Shown in pieces: positions 16,880 to 22,599 of a DNA stretch of 22,599 nucleotides. A program made the position numbers and the translations under genes. Origin of the DNA: a virus. The notes beneath the pieces were generated by a model. That model was not told the origin of the DNA. It was given only the letters and a program-made list of their open reading frames with translations, and ran no database searches. Every line of letters begins with the position of its first letter. The first letter of the stretch is position 1. The stretch spans positions 1 to 22,599 of IMG/VR virus record IMGVR_UViG_3300027983_000129, one strand, 5' to 3'.

Positions 16880-17404
16880 TTATATGTTTTTTAATTTATC
16901 AATCTCTACTATTAAAGTATCTTCTTTCCAAAAATGATGTGGTTTTTTACCTGATAATTTAAAATATTCTAATTTTAAATCTTCAATAATAACTTGACTT
17001 TCATTAGACTCTTCTTCTATAATTTCGGTTTTTAAATTACCATTCATAAAAACCTCCATTTTAGATAACATTGCTTTGTTTTCTGCTTCTAGTTTCTCAA
17101 TCCTTAATTGATCAACTGTTTTAGCAATATTTTTTTTAGGGTTTAAAGCGTCTTTTATTTCATCTTCATAAATTTTAATGTCTTTTATTTGTAGATAAAC
17201 ACCATCTTTATCTTCATTAAATACTTTTTCTATTGAAACTTTACAATACCCGCTTATTGATAAATTTTTTAACGTTAATTTCCACAATTTAGTATTGTGT
17301 TCAATTGATATTAAATTATTTTCATTTTGAATCGTTCCATCTTCATTAAAGCTTAAAGTCCTACCTCTAAACACTCTTAATTTAACTATTGGTTTCTTTC
17401 CCAT
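16880..17404 (-). CDS. Phage protein with coiled coil and HeH/LEM-like C-terminus
   Basis: A 174-residue protein overlapping the portal gene end by 23 bases. The first 85 residues look like a beta domain, a coiled coil follows at about 96-118 (VDQLRIEKLEAENKAMLSKM), then an acidic linker. Residues 142-172 (LKLEYFKLSGKKPHHFWKED, then LIVEIDKL) match the short helix-extended-loop-helix (HeH/LEM/SAP-like) module seen in phage proteins as EYxxLTGKKPxHxWxxxxL. Such modules often bind nucleic acid or protein partners. The role is unknown; gene order suggests a head or packaging accessory. Confidence 0.65.
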   Translation of the reverse strand: MGKKPIVKLRVFRGRTLSFNEDGTIQNENNLISIEHNTKLWKLTLKNLSISGYCKVSIEKVFNEDKDGVYLQIKDIKIYEDEIKDALNPKKNIAKTVDQLRIEKLEAENKAMLSKMEVFMNGNLKTEIIEEESNESQVIIEDLKLEYFKLSGKKPHHFWKEDTLIVEIDKLKNI

Positions 17405-19106
17405 TTGTTATTGTTTTAAAATTTGTATTACTGTTTATTAAATTTGTTATTAAATTGTCTATGTTAATTATTTTTGAACTTTCTTTTTCACTACCAAGTC
17501 CATCGTAGTATATTACTATGTTTCCAAAAGCGGATTCAAACCTAGCTATCCAATATGAAAATCTTGTTTGATATTCAAAATTAACCTCTGATATTCTTTC
17601 TTTATCAACAGCTATTTCAAAATCTTTATCACTTGTGTATGGCATTAATTTGTAAAGCAAAACTTCTCTTTTAGATTTTTCTTTATTGTACATATTTCTA
17701 CGTTGAGATAATCTAATTAAAATGTTTTTACGCTCAATAGTATTTGGAGAGTTTTTAAACATCTCATACAATTTGTCTTGTGTTTCTAAAAAGAAATCAC
17801 TTCCGTAAAACACGTCAACTTTTACATTGTCTTTTCCATAAGCCAAAGATAACATAACTTTATCACTTAGTTTTCTTGACGAACTTAAAGTGTTTGATAA
17901 AAACCTTAATTTATCTTGTTTAGAAACAATATCACTTGCTATTATTTCTGTATCACTTTTTGATCCTTGCGCTGTACCTTCTGAAAAATCTCCTATAGAA
18001 CTTATAATAATATTTCTTTCAACTGATTTAATTCTTTTATCTAAAAACTCTAAAGCTTCAATAGGTGCGTAATGAAAAACTAAAAAGTTTTTATTAAAAT
18101 CTGTATTAATATTTCCGTCTTTATCTTCTATTGGCGGTGTTTCTATAATTGTACCTGCTTGTAAAACTGAACCATTACCACTCCCAGCTGTAGAACGAGC
18201 CTCTCTTGAGACTTGACTGCCCATTTGGTCAATAGACATTGGCTCACCACTTCTGTTATCAAAATCATCAAATTGATTAGATTTTTCGTTGGTTTTTATT
18301 TTAACAGTAATAGGTAAAGTACCATTAGCATCTACCATTCTTTGCAAAGTCTTTAAAAAACAATATTCTTCAAAATCCGCTTTTAAATATGAAAACGTTG
18401 ATTCTTTTACAATCATATCATTTCCAAAACAACTATCAACTACAAATGTAGCTGGGCAAAAACCTAAATCGTGATAAGATTCTTTAATTAATTCTTTTTC
18501 TTTATTGAAAAAACAATATTTATTTTCGTCAATGTAAGCGTAACCAATAATATCTTCTCCGTTTATTTCTATTTTTGCAGTATATGCTATTTGAGATATT
18601 TTTTGATGCTTCATTTTAATCGAAACAACATTTTTTATAGAAACAAATTCTCTATAAGGTTTGTTGCTTTCAAATAAATCGTGTACAATTATATCGTTAT
18701 ATCTAAATAAAACTGCATCAAATAATCTTTCTTCAAAATCATCATCTAGTTCGCTTGGAAACTCGATGTATTGGTTATTAACTACGTAATTAAAGTAATT
18801 ATCTTCTGCAAAGAAAACCCTACTTAAATGCTCTTTTATTCTAGTATTAATTAATTTAGAAGACGGATTTGGGTTTCTGTAATATTTAGCAAAAGACAAA
18901 AAGTTATCTGTCTTAAAAACACTTTTAACCCAATTTAAAAATATATCATCAGTATAATAACCTCTTTTAACATATTTTTCAAAATAATCATCCCTTACCT
19001 CTTCCGAAACTTGTGATTGCAAAAAATATGAAAGTTGGTTATATTGCCTAACAGCTACGTCAAGCGAATTACTATTGTATTTACCTTCTATAAATTCTTT
19101 AGACAT
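17382..19106 (-). CDS. Portal protein
   Basis: A 574-residue protein between the large terminase and the head genes, the standard place and size of the portal that forms the dodecameric DNA channel at one capsid vertex. Its helix-rich C-terminal half includes a segment that fits the portal stem/crown (GTAQGSKSDTEIIASDIVSK, then FLSNTLSSSRKLSDKVMLSL). A central part rich in Gly and Ser (SREARSTAGSGNGSVLQAGT) may be a loop. I do not see a single diagnostic motif, so the call rests on order, length and overall shape. A promoter with both -33 and -7 elements lies 21 bases upstream, so the head operon may start here. Confidence 0.82.
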   Translation of the reverse strand: MSKEFIEGKYNSNSLDVAVRQYNQLSYFLQSQVSEEVRDDYFEKYVKRGYYTDDIFLNWVKSVFKTDNFLSFAKYYRNPNPSSKLINTRIKEHLSRVFFAEDNYFNYVVNNQYIEFPSELDDDFEERLFDAVLFRYNDIIVHDLFESNKPYREFVSIKNVVSIKMKHQKISQIAYTAKIEINGEDIIGYAYIDENKYCFFNKEKELIKESYHDLGFCPATFVVDSCFGNDMIVKESTFSYLKADFEEYCFLKTLQRMVDANGTLPITVKIKTNEKSNQFDDFDNRSGEPMSIDQMGSQVSREARSTAGSGNGSVLQAGTIIETPPIEDKDGNINTDFNKNFLVFHYAPIEALEFLDKRIKSVERNIIISSIGDFSEGTAQGSKSDTEIIASDIVSKQDKLRFLSNTLSSSRKLSDKVMLSLAYGKDNVKVDVFYGSDFFLETQDKLYEMFKNSPNTIERKNILIRLSQRRNMYNKEKSKREVLLYKLMPYTSDKDFEIAVDKERISEVNFEYQTRFSYWIARFESAFGNIVIYYDGLGSEKESSKIINIDNLITNLINSNTNFKTITNGKETNS

Positions 19107-19126
19107 TTAAAAATTGTATTATTTCA

Positions 19127-19159
19127 CAAATGTAGTTGTTTTTTTTTAAATAAAACAAA
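19127..19159 (-). promoter_or_regulatory. Bacteroidetes-type promoter before the portal gene
   Basis: On the minus strand TTTG (19159-19156) is followed after 21 bases by TACATTTG (19134-19127), matching the -33 TTTG and -7 TAnnTTTG consensus with good spacing. The TTTG is itself the end of another TACATTTG (19163-19156), so the octamer occurs twice 29 bases apart. The -7 box ends 20 bases before the portal ATG. This is the best promoter in the window. Confidence 0.65.
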
Positions 19160-19180
19160 TGTACAATAATTATAACAAAC

Positions 19181-19196
19181 TGTTTAATCTTAAACA
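19181..19196 (-). repeat. Perfect 7-bp inverted repeat right after the terminase stop
   Basis: TGTTTAA and TTAAACA are separated by 2 bases, directly after the terminase TAA. The stem is AT-only but for one pair and the following T-run is broken, so it is at best a weak terminator. It could be a protein-binding dyad near the portal promoter. Confidence 0.4.
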
Positions 19197-20696
19197 TTAA
19201 CTCCAAATAGTATCTAAACTTATAGTTGTTTTTAATTCAAAAAACATTCGCATAAACATCATATCTCTGTAATCAGGAGAACGACCTATATCTTGTTTAA
19301 TTTGTGCTTTACCTTTACATTCTAGTTTTTTTTCAGGATCGTGGTCGCCTTTAGATTGTATTTGCGCTAATTCTTGATTAATTTCTTGTTTTTGGTCAGT
19401 GCTTAAATCAGCACTTACATATAGCTCTCCTTTATTAATTTTATCAGCAAGTAAATACAAACATTGTGTTTGTAAATTCTTGTAATTAGGTATTTCTCTA
19501 CCAATTCTAATGGCTATTGCATTATTTTTAAAAGATTTTGCACCAATTTGAGAAACTACACCCCAACCTAAACCATCAGCATCAACAACAACCCTATGAG
19601 AAGGAACTCTATGTTTAAATCGTAATACTTTAATTGCATTTATTAATTGAGGGGCAGTAGATTTATCAAATGTTACAATTTCAACTAAATTCCAACCTTC
19701 CCAATAACCGATAACAGCTTTATCACTTCCTTGACCAGCAATATCAGCAGTAATATAGCTTTTACCTTTTGATTGCGCTACGTGGTCATTGTTATAAATA
19801 GCCTCAATCATTTCTTGTTCCGCTAATTGATAAGGGTTATCTTCGTAGTCCCAATTACCTTTAAACAAACGCTCGTACATTGACTTGTCTTCCTTTGCTT
19901 GTTTTCTAAGGTTGTCAATATATTTTTGCTCAATAAAAGGATTTTCAGTAACTAAACAATTTAAGTAAACTCTTTTTATAGTATCTTTTAGTAGATTATC
20001 AGTATAAAGACTTCCGTTTAAATGTTTAGTATAAAAATCACTTTTTGCCCAATTTTGTTTAGGGTTACAAGTAAGAAAAACAATTCCATCTAGTCCGTAT
20101 TTATCGTTTAAATGTCTACCTACCCTTGTTTGCAATACGCTTACTGCTTTTTTATTAATCTCACCAACTTCTTCAAACCAACCTCCAGTGTATTCAGTAG
20201 AACCTACATCTTCATACATTGGGTCAGATGGCTTGTAAGCAACTTCTATTAAATTTATATAGCTTCCGTTAGGAAATTCAATAAAATTCTTTACAGCGTT
20301 AAATTTATAGTCAGTAATACCATACTCTGTGCAAACTTTTTTAAATGTAACTAATACAGAGTCGGTCAATGCCTTTAATTCGTTTCTTGCAATAAACCAT
20401 CTAGTATTTGGGTACGCTAAACAATTAAAAGTGATCCAACACATTCCAGTCCAAGATTTAGCACCTCCTGCTGCACCTCCGTATAGAAATTGGTCATATT
20501 TATTTGATGTAAGTATTTTAAGTGCCTGGTTTTGCTTTGCGTGTATTGCTAATTGACCTTTTTTAAAATACCCCTCATTGTTTTTTGCTACATTTTCTGA
20601 TATAAAGTCAAAAACCCCTTGTTTAAAGAGGTTTATTCTTAATGACAAAGGATCAAGGTTTTTTAACAATTGGTTTATGTCGTTCCCTCTATTCAT
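19197..20696 (-). CDS. terL: Terminase large subunit
   Basis: A 499-residue motor that pumps DNA into the procapsid and cuts it. The ATPase has Walker A GGAAGGAKS at 73-81 (Lys80), Walker B GGWFEEVGEI with Glu175/Glu176, and motif C VFLTCNP at 206-212. The nuclease half has its acidic residues in place: Asp318 (YITADIAGQGSDK), Asp372/Asp374 (VVVDADGLGWG) and Asp475/Asp478 (SPDYRD). All motifs are intact, so it should be active. It starts at the ATG at 20696, inside the last codons of a 32-residue upstream frame. No recognisable small subunit lies next to it. The family identity is certain from the motifs. Confidence 0.97.
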   Translation of the reverse strand: MNRGNDINQLLKNLDPLSLRINLFKQGVFDFISENVAKNNEGYFKKGQLAIHAKQNQALKILTSNKYDQFLYGGAAGGAKSWTGMCWITFNCLAYPNTRWFIARNELKALTDSVLVTFKKVCTEYGITDYKFNAVKNFIEFPNGSYINLIEVAYKPSDPMYEDVGSTEYTGGWFEEVGEINKKAVSVLQTRVGRHLNDKYGLDGIVFLTCNPKQNWAKSDFYTKHLNGSLYTDNLLKDTIKRVYLNCLVTENPFIEQKYIDNLRKQAKEDKSMYERLFKGNWDYEDNPYQLAEQEMIEAIYNNDHVAQSKGKSYITADIAGQGSDKAVIGYWEGWNLVEIVTFDKSTAPQLINAIKVLRFKHRVPSHRVVVDADGLGWGVVSQIGAKSFKNNAIAIRIGREIPNYKNLQTQCLYLLADKINKGELYVSADLSTDQKQEINQELAQIQSKGDHDPEKKLECKGKAQIKQDIGRSPDYRDMMFMRMFFELKTTISLDTIWS

Positions 20697-20787
20697 AGTA
20701 ATACATTTTTTTATAAACTACAAACATTCCGCAAGGGCTAGGTATTGGCAGTAACCAAAAGTTTAATTTATTTATTTTTGTCTTCAT
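20689..20787 (-). CDS. Small peptide translationally coupled to terL (32 residues)
   Basis: It begins MKTKINKLNFWLLPIPSPCG and ends VVYKKMYYYE. The frame runs 33 codons and its last 8 bases overlap the terminase start (ATGAATAG), an arrangement that lets ribosomes pass from one to the other. The basic N-terminus and aromatic/hydrophobic rest give no known motif. It fills a gap that otherwise has no gene. It could be a real small protein or a leader that sets terminase translation. Confidence 0.5.
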   Translation of the reverse strand: MKTKINKLNFWLLPIPSPCGMFVVYKKMYYYE

Positions 20788-20804
20788 ATATGTAATTTTA
20801 AACT

Positions 20805-20999
20805 TTAAAAAGGCTTTTCTTCCTCATTTATGTCTATTCCCATATCTATTAACTCACAAACAAACCAATAAGGCATCATTTCGTATTTTAATAACATTAC
20901 AGAGTCAAACTCTTTTTTTAAATGACAATTAACGTAATCTTCAACTCCAAATTTATCTCTATAAATTTCAAATAATTTCTCTAAATCCAAATCGCGCAT
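20805..20999 (-). CDS. Small acidic protein of unknown function
   Basis: A 64-residue helical protein (LDLEKLFEIYRDKFGVEDYV, then MMPYWFVCELIDMGIDINEE). I do not recognise it. It starts 5 bases after the stop of the 49-residue gene and ends 17 bases before the 32-residue frame, so it is in the packaging operon. By position it is one of few candidates for a small terminase subunit, but it is short and shows no helix-turn-helix. Confidence 0.6.
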   Translation of the reverse strand: MRDLDLEKLFEIYRDKFGVEDYVNCHLKKEFDSVMLLKYEMMPYWFVCELIDMGIDINEEEKPF

Positions 21000-21004
21000 T
21001 GTTT

Positions 21005-21154
21005 CTAATTTATTTCATTATCAATAATACCTATTAACCACCTCCATAAAGACCTTTCCATACGTAACACAGAAACACCTCCAACAATTAATACGTAATA
21101 CTGATTATCCGTTGAATACTTACTACTTTTCTTAAACTGAACACCTTTCATCAT
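21005..21154 (-). CDS. Small protein of unknown function (49 residues)
   Basis: The ATG overlaps the upstream stop in the classic ATGA form, and the frame runs 49 codons to TAG. It begins MMKGVQFKKSSKYSTDNQYY, then has VLIVGGVSVLRMERSLWRWL and a short acidic end. The middle is hydrophobic enough for membrane contact but is broken by Arg and Glu, so a true membrane span is doubtful. The ATGA overlap and the tight fit between neighbours support a real gene. A second Met directly follows the first and could also be the start. Confidence 0.6.
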   Translation of the reverse strand: MMKGVQFKKSSKYSTDNQYYVLIVGGVSVLRMERSLWRWLIGIIDNEIN

Positions 21155-21402
21155 TTAATACCTTTTTTAATTATATCAATAAACATTTTAACTTCACTTA
21201 TTTTGTAATACCTTATAGGGTTTCTAGTATTAAATATTTCTACAAAAATCTTTTTAACAGAATTATCACTAGAGATTAAACAAAAATCATCTAATTCATC
21301 AAAAAAATCATAAGTGTAGTAAAAATATTCATCCCCTCCAGACTCCTCAAACGAAACACATTCTTTTTTAAAACCTAATAACTCTAAATCTTTAAATTTC
21401 AT
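21151..21402 (-). CDS. Phage hypothetical protein, acidic/aromatic
   Basis: An 83-residue protein (LELLGFKKECVSFEESGGDE, then YFYYTYDFFDELDDFCLISS and EVKMFIDIIKKGI). The pattern LGF-KE, EESGDEYFYYTYD and VKxFIDIIK is one I recall from many Bacteroidetes phage hypotheticals with no known role. It starts 8 bases after the helix-turn-helix gene and shares an ATGA overlap with the next gene, so it is within the same operon. Confidence 0.7.
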   Translation of the reverse strand: MKFKDLELLGFKKECVSFEESGGDEYFYYTYDFFDELDDFCLISSDNSVKKIFVEIFNTRNPIRYYKISEVKMFIDIIKKGIK

Positions 21403-21410
21403 AATTATAT

Positions 21411-21698
21411 TTATTTATTATCTGCCATTTGCCCACAACCAAAATCAACCCCAACACCACAGTAACACTTCATATGCGAAGCATTCGATTTTTTCTCAAC
21501 CAATTCCCCTTCTAAGAAATACCACCCTTTACCGTATAAGAACGATAAAACCCATTTCGGGACTACTTTTGCACCATCCCTAATTACATTCTTGTAACTA
21601 GAATAGGTAATTCCTATGCTTTCCGCAAAATCATCACCGCTAACACCATTCAAAGCCAACTCAAACCTAAATTTGTCTAAAACTAAAGTTACATTCAT
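21411..21698 (-). CDS. Cro/C1-type helix-turn-helix protein with cysteine-rich tail
   Basis: A 95-residue protein. Residues about 8-55 (DKFRFELALNGVSGDDFAES then IGITYSSYKNVIRDGAKVVP) fit a Cro/C1-like DNA-binding fold, with the recognition helix at SSYKNVI. The C-terminal KCYCGVGVDFGCG has three cysteines in a C-x-C-x7-C arrangement plus a nearby His (HMKC), which could bind a metal. It may regulate the operon, or act as an unusual small terminase subunit since those also have DNA-binding folds. Its start overlaps the previous stop by one base (TAATG). Confidence 0.65.
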   Translation of the reverse strand: MNVTLVLDKFRFELALNGVSGDDFAESIGITYSSYKNVIRDGAKVVPKWVLSFLYGKGWYFLEGELVEKKSNASHMKCYCGVGVDFGCGQMADNK

Positions 21699-22012
21699 TA
21701 CTTACCGCTTATAATTAAACCATCTCTTAACTTCTCCAAATATAAAACAAAATCCATAGCCTCTTCTTGTGCGCGATTAACCCATTCCAAGGTACTTAAA
21801 TTATTTACCTGCAATGTTGTTCCGTATTTTTTAATACCCACAGCAGAACGGTCTCTATACCTTTCTATAACATTTTCCACAACACTATCAACAATACTAT
21901 CCTCTTCACAATCATAATGCAATCCATCGTTTCCATTATAATCAACAATTCGCTGCCTTACTTCTGCTTTTTCCCACTCTTTATTTACTAATTCATTTAC
22001 CTTAATGCTCAT
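21698..22012 (-). CDS. MazG-like phage protein (NTP pyrophosphohydrolase-like)
   Basis: A 104-residue protein when started at the ATG at 22012 (MSIKVNELVNKEWEKAEVRQ). The C-terminal half (VIERYRDRSAVGIKKYGTTL, then LSTLEWVNRAQEEAMDFVLY) matches a common phage family with the EExxD helix of all-alpha nucleotide pyrophosphohydrolases. I infer a house-cleaning or modified-nucleotide role; activity is unproven. A longer frame from a TTG at 22084 would add a hydrophobic N-terminus, but that start lies upstream of the promoter box at 22043-22050, so the ATG is preferred. It is the first gene after the terminator and promoter and leads the packaging operon. Confidence 0.7.
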   Translation of the reverse strand: MSIKVNELVNKEWEKAEVRQRIVDYNGNDGLHYDCEEDSIVDSVVENVIERYRDRSAVGIKKYGTTLQVNNLSTLEWVNRAQEEAMDFVLYLEKLRDGLIISGK

Positions 22013-22042
22013 ATTAATCTTTTTTTTAGTTAATGTAAGTAA

Positions 22043-22050
22043 CAAATATA
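22043..22050 (-). promoter_or_regulatory. Promoter -7 box (TATATTTG) before the packaging operon
   Basis: The minus-strand TATATTTG matches TAnnTTTG exactly. It lies 30 bases before the ATG at 22012, leaving a leader of about 25 bases. The -33 element is poor: a TTG lies 12 bases upstream instead of about 19-21. Confidence 0.5.
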
Positions 22051-22102
22051 TTATTAATACACCAATAAACCTAATATTACTCAAAAAAAAATTTTCAACA
22101 AC

Positions 22103-22132
22103 AAAAAACCCAACCTAAATTAATAGATTGGG
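22103..22132 (-). terminator. Rho-independent terminator or attenuator
   Basis: CCCAATCTA (22132-22124) pairs with TAGGTTGGG (22117-22109) over nine base pairs including one G-U, around a 6-base loop, and is followed by six T's (22108-22103). It stops leftward transcription just before the promoter of the packaging operon. Because another promoter box lies about 40 bases upstream, it may act as an attenuator. Confidence 0.85.
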
Positions 22133-22173
22133 AAAATTAACTAAAATCAAAATATATGAAAAACTAATACACG

Positions 22174-22181
22174 CAAATATA
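22174..22181 (-). promoter_or_regulatory. Possible promoter -7 box (TATATTTG) upstream of the terminator
   Basis: It is another exact TAnnTTTG match on the minus strand, about 40 bases before the terminator at 22132. No -33 TTTG is seen at the right spacing. If active, it would make a short leader RNA ending in the terminator. Confidence 0.35.
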
Positions 22182-22385
22182 CACTAAATTATAACACCAC
22201 TAATAATAATACCAAAACATTTTCAAAAGAAGGAAAAATTATCGTGTGAGGTGGAAGCGGGCTTCACTCCTTTACCCGAGGGGGTGGGGCTTGGTCTTTT
22301 ATTTATTTCATTACACCCCTATATCGCTACATATTCCCTGCATTCATCTATTTATACTGATTACATGGTCTTGATTCAGTCTTTT

Positions 22386-22590
22386 ATTGCATTATATCTA
22401 TCGATACAGTACTTTTCATTGCATTATTCGCAATCTTTTTTGTCTCCAGTCGGTGCCTTATTGCATTATTCGCAATCTATTATGCCTCTATTATGTTCTG
22501 GCCCTTGTTCTGGCCCTTGTTCTGGCCCTTGTTCTGGCCCTTGTTCTGGCCCTTGTTCTGGCCCTTGTTCTCCATTGCATTATTCGTAAT
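22386..22590. repeat. Dispersed short repeat with dyad symmetry (ATTGCATTATTCGCAAT)
   Basis: Full copies lie at 22418-22434 and 22460-22476, a copy with one change (GTAAT for GCAAT) at 22574-22590, and a partial copy (ATTGCATTA) at 22386-22394. The unit has TTGC and GCAA half-sites seven bases apart, like a binding site for a dimeric protein. The last copies flank the 12-bp tandem array. Confidence 0.7.
22496..22567. repeat. Six perfect tandem copies of a 12-bp unit
   Basis: TTCTGGCCCTTG repeats six times without a change, with four more matching bases after it. The unit is GC-rich in an AT-rich genome and contains GGCC. Its length is a multiple of three, so all three frames stay open on each strand, but no plausible protein contains it. 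Confidence 0.95.
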
Positions 22591-22599
22591 TATTAGACA

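Larger units (their letters stand above)
22133..22599. other. Gene-free right end with GC-rich patch and repeats
   Basis: No convincing gene is seen on either strand in 467 bases. The first 100 bases are AT-rich and hold a promoter box. At 22245-22302 the composition changes sharply to GC-rich, with an imperfect hairpin (GTGGAAGC / GCTTCAC, 22251-22267) and a CCCGAGGGGGTGGGG run. From 22386 short dyad words recur, then six copies of a 12-bp unit. Plus-strand open frames here are made of repeats and do not resemble proteins. It may be an origin, a packaging signal or a regulatory region, or a boundary between phage and other DNA. Confidence 0.6.

Noticed and set aside
22013-22084. Longer N-terminus (TTG start) for the MazG-like protein
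   Set aside because: The added part is hydrophobic and unlike the family, uses a rare start codon, and lies over the promoter box at 22043-22050.
22496-22567. Minus-strand peptide made of NKGQ repeats starting at the ATG before the array
   Set aside because: The frame is only about 31 codons, is open merely because of the 12-bp repeat, and has no support from neighbouring genes.
22251-22589. Plus-strand open frame of 112 codons at the right end
   Set aside because: It starts with GTG in a GC patch, is mostly made of the dyad word (read as LHYSQS) and the 12-bp repeat (read as CSGP), and resembles no protein. A second overlapping plus frame is open for the same repeat reason.
22386-22590. 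CRISPR array
   Set aside because: The repeats are only about 17 bases, the spacing is irregular (32, 42 and 114 bases), one interval is itself a tandem repeat, and no cas gene is present.

Overview
This window looks like the packaging, head and tail (late) region of a long-tailed, siphovirus-like phage or prophage of a Bacteroidetes host, most likely a flavobacterium. Four things point there: the DNA is strongly AT-rich; intergenic boxes match the Bacteroidetes -7 promoter motif TAnnTTTG; Shine-Dalgarno sites are mostly absent; and several proteins belong to families I know from Flavobacteria phages, including a tail fibre with NTTG-type repeats and a tail protein with a SprB-like repeat. Every gene I can support lies on the minus strand, so the region reads from right to left. 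No integrase, lysis or replication gene is visible, so the sequence does not show whether the phage is temperate.

From right to left: 22133-22599 holds no convincing gene. It contains a GC-rich patch, short repeated words with dyad symmetry, and six perfect copies of a 12-bp unit. A promoter/terminator/promoter arrangement (22043-22181) then leads into small genes (22012 to 20689): a MazG-like protein, a Cro/C1-type helix-turn-helix protein and four small unknowns, the last coupled to the large terminase subunit (19197-20696). No small terminase subunit could be recognised. A good promoter (19127-19159) precedes the portal gene. After the portal come a protein with a HeH/LEM-like end, two small proteins, a coiled-coil scaffold, the major capsid protein, a decoration-like protein, a neck/connector protein, a probable tail terminator, a 69-residue protein and the major tail tube protein.

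A clear terminator (10917-10950) ends that run. Next is a short unit bounded by hairpins: a calcineurin-like metallophosphoesterase, a 27-residue membrane peptide and a 152-residue phage protein of unknown role, closed by a long hairpin at 8998-9051. A new promoter box (8982-8989) starts the last unit: a probable tail assembly chaperone, a 998-residue tape measure protein, two large tail-tip proteins and a repetitive tail fibre that runs off the left edge.

Together these genes would package DNA (terminase, portal), build the head (scaffold, capsid, decoration), join head to tail (connector, terminator) and build the tail and its host-contacting tip. The most unusual points are the SprB-like repeat in a tail protein, the phosphoesterase cassette bounded by hairpins, the duplicated leader before the two most abundant head proteins, and the repeat-rich, gene-free right end. 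All family assignments come from reading the sequence and recalling families; no database search was run.
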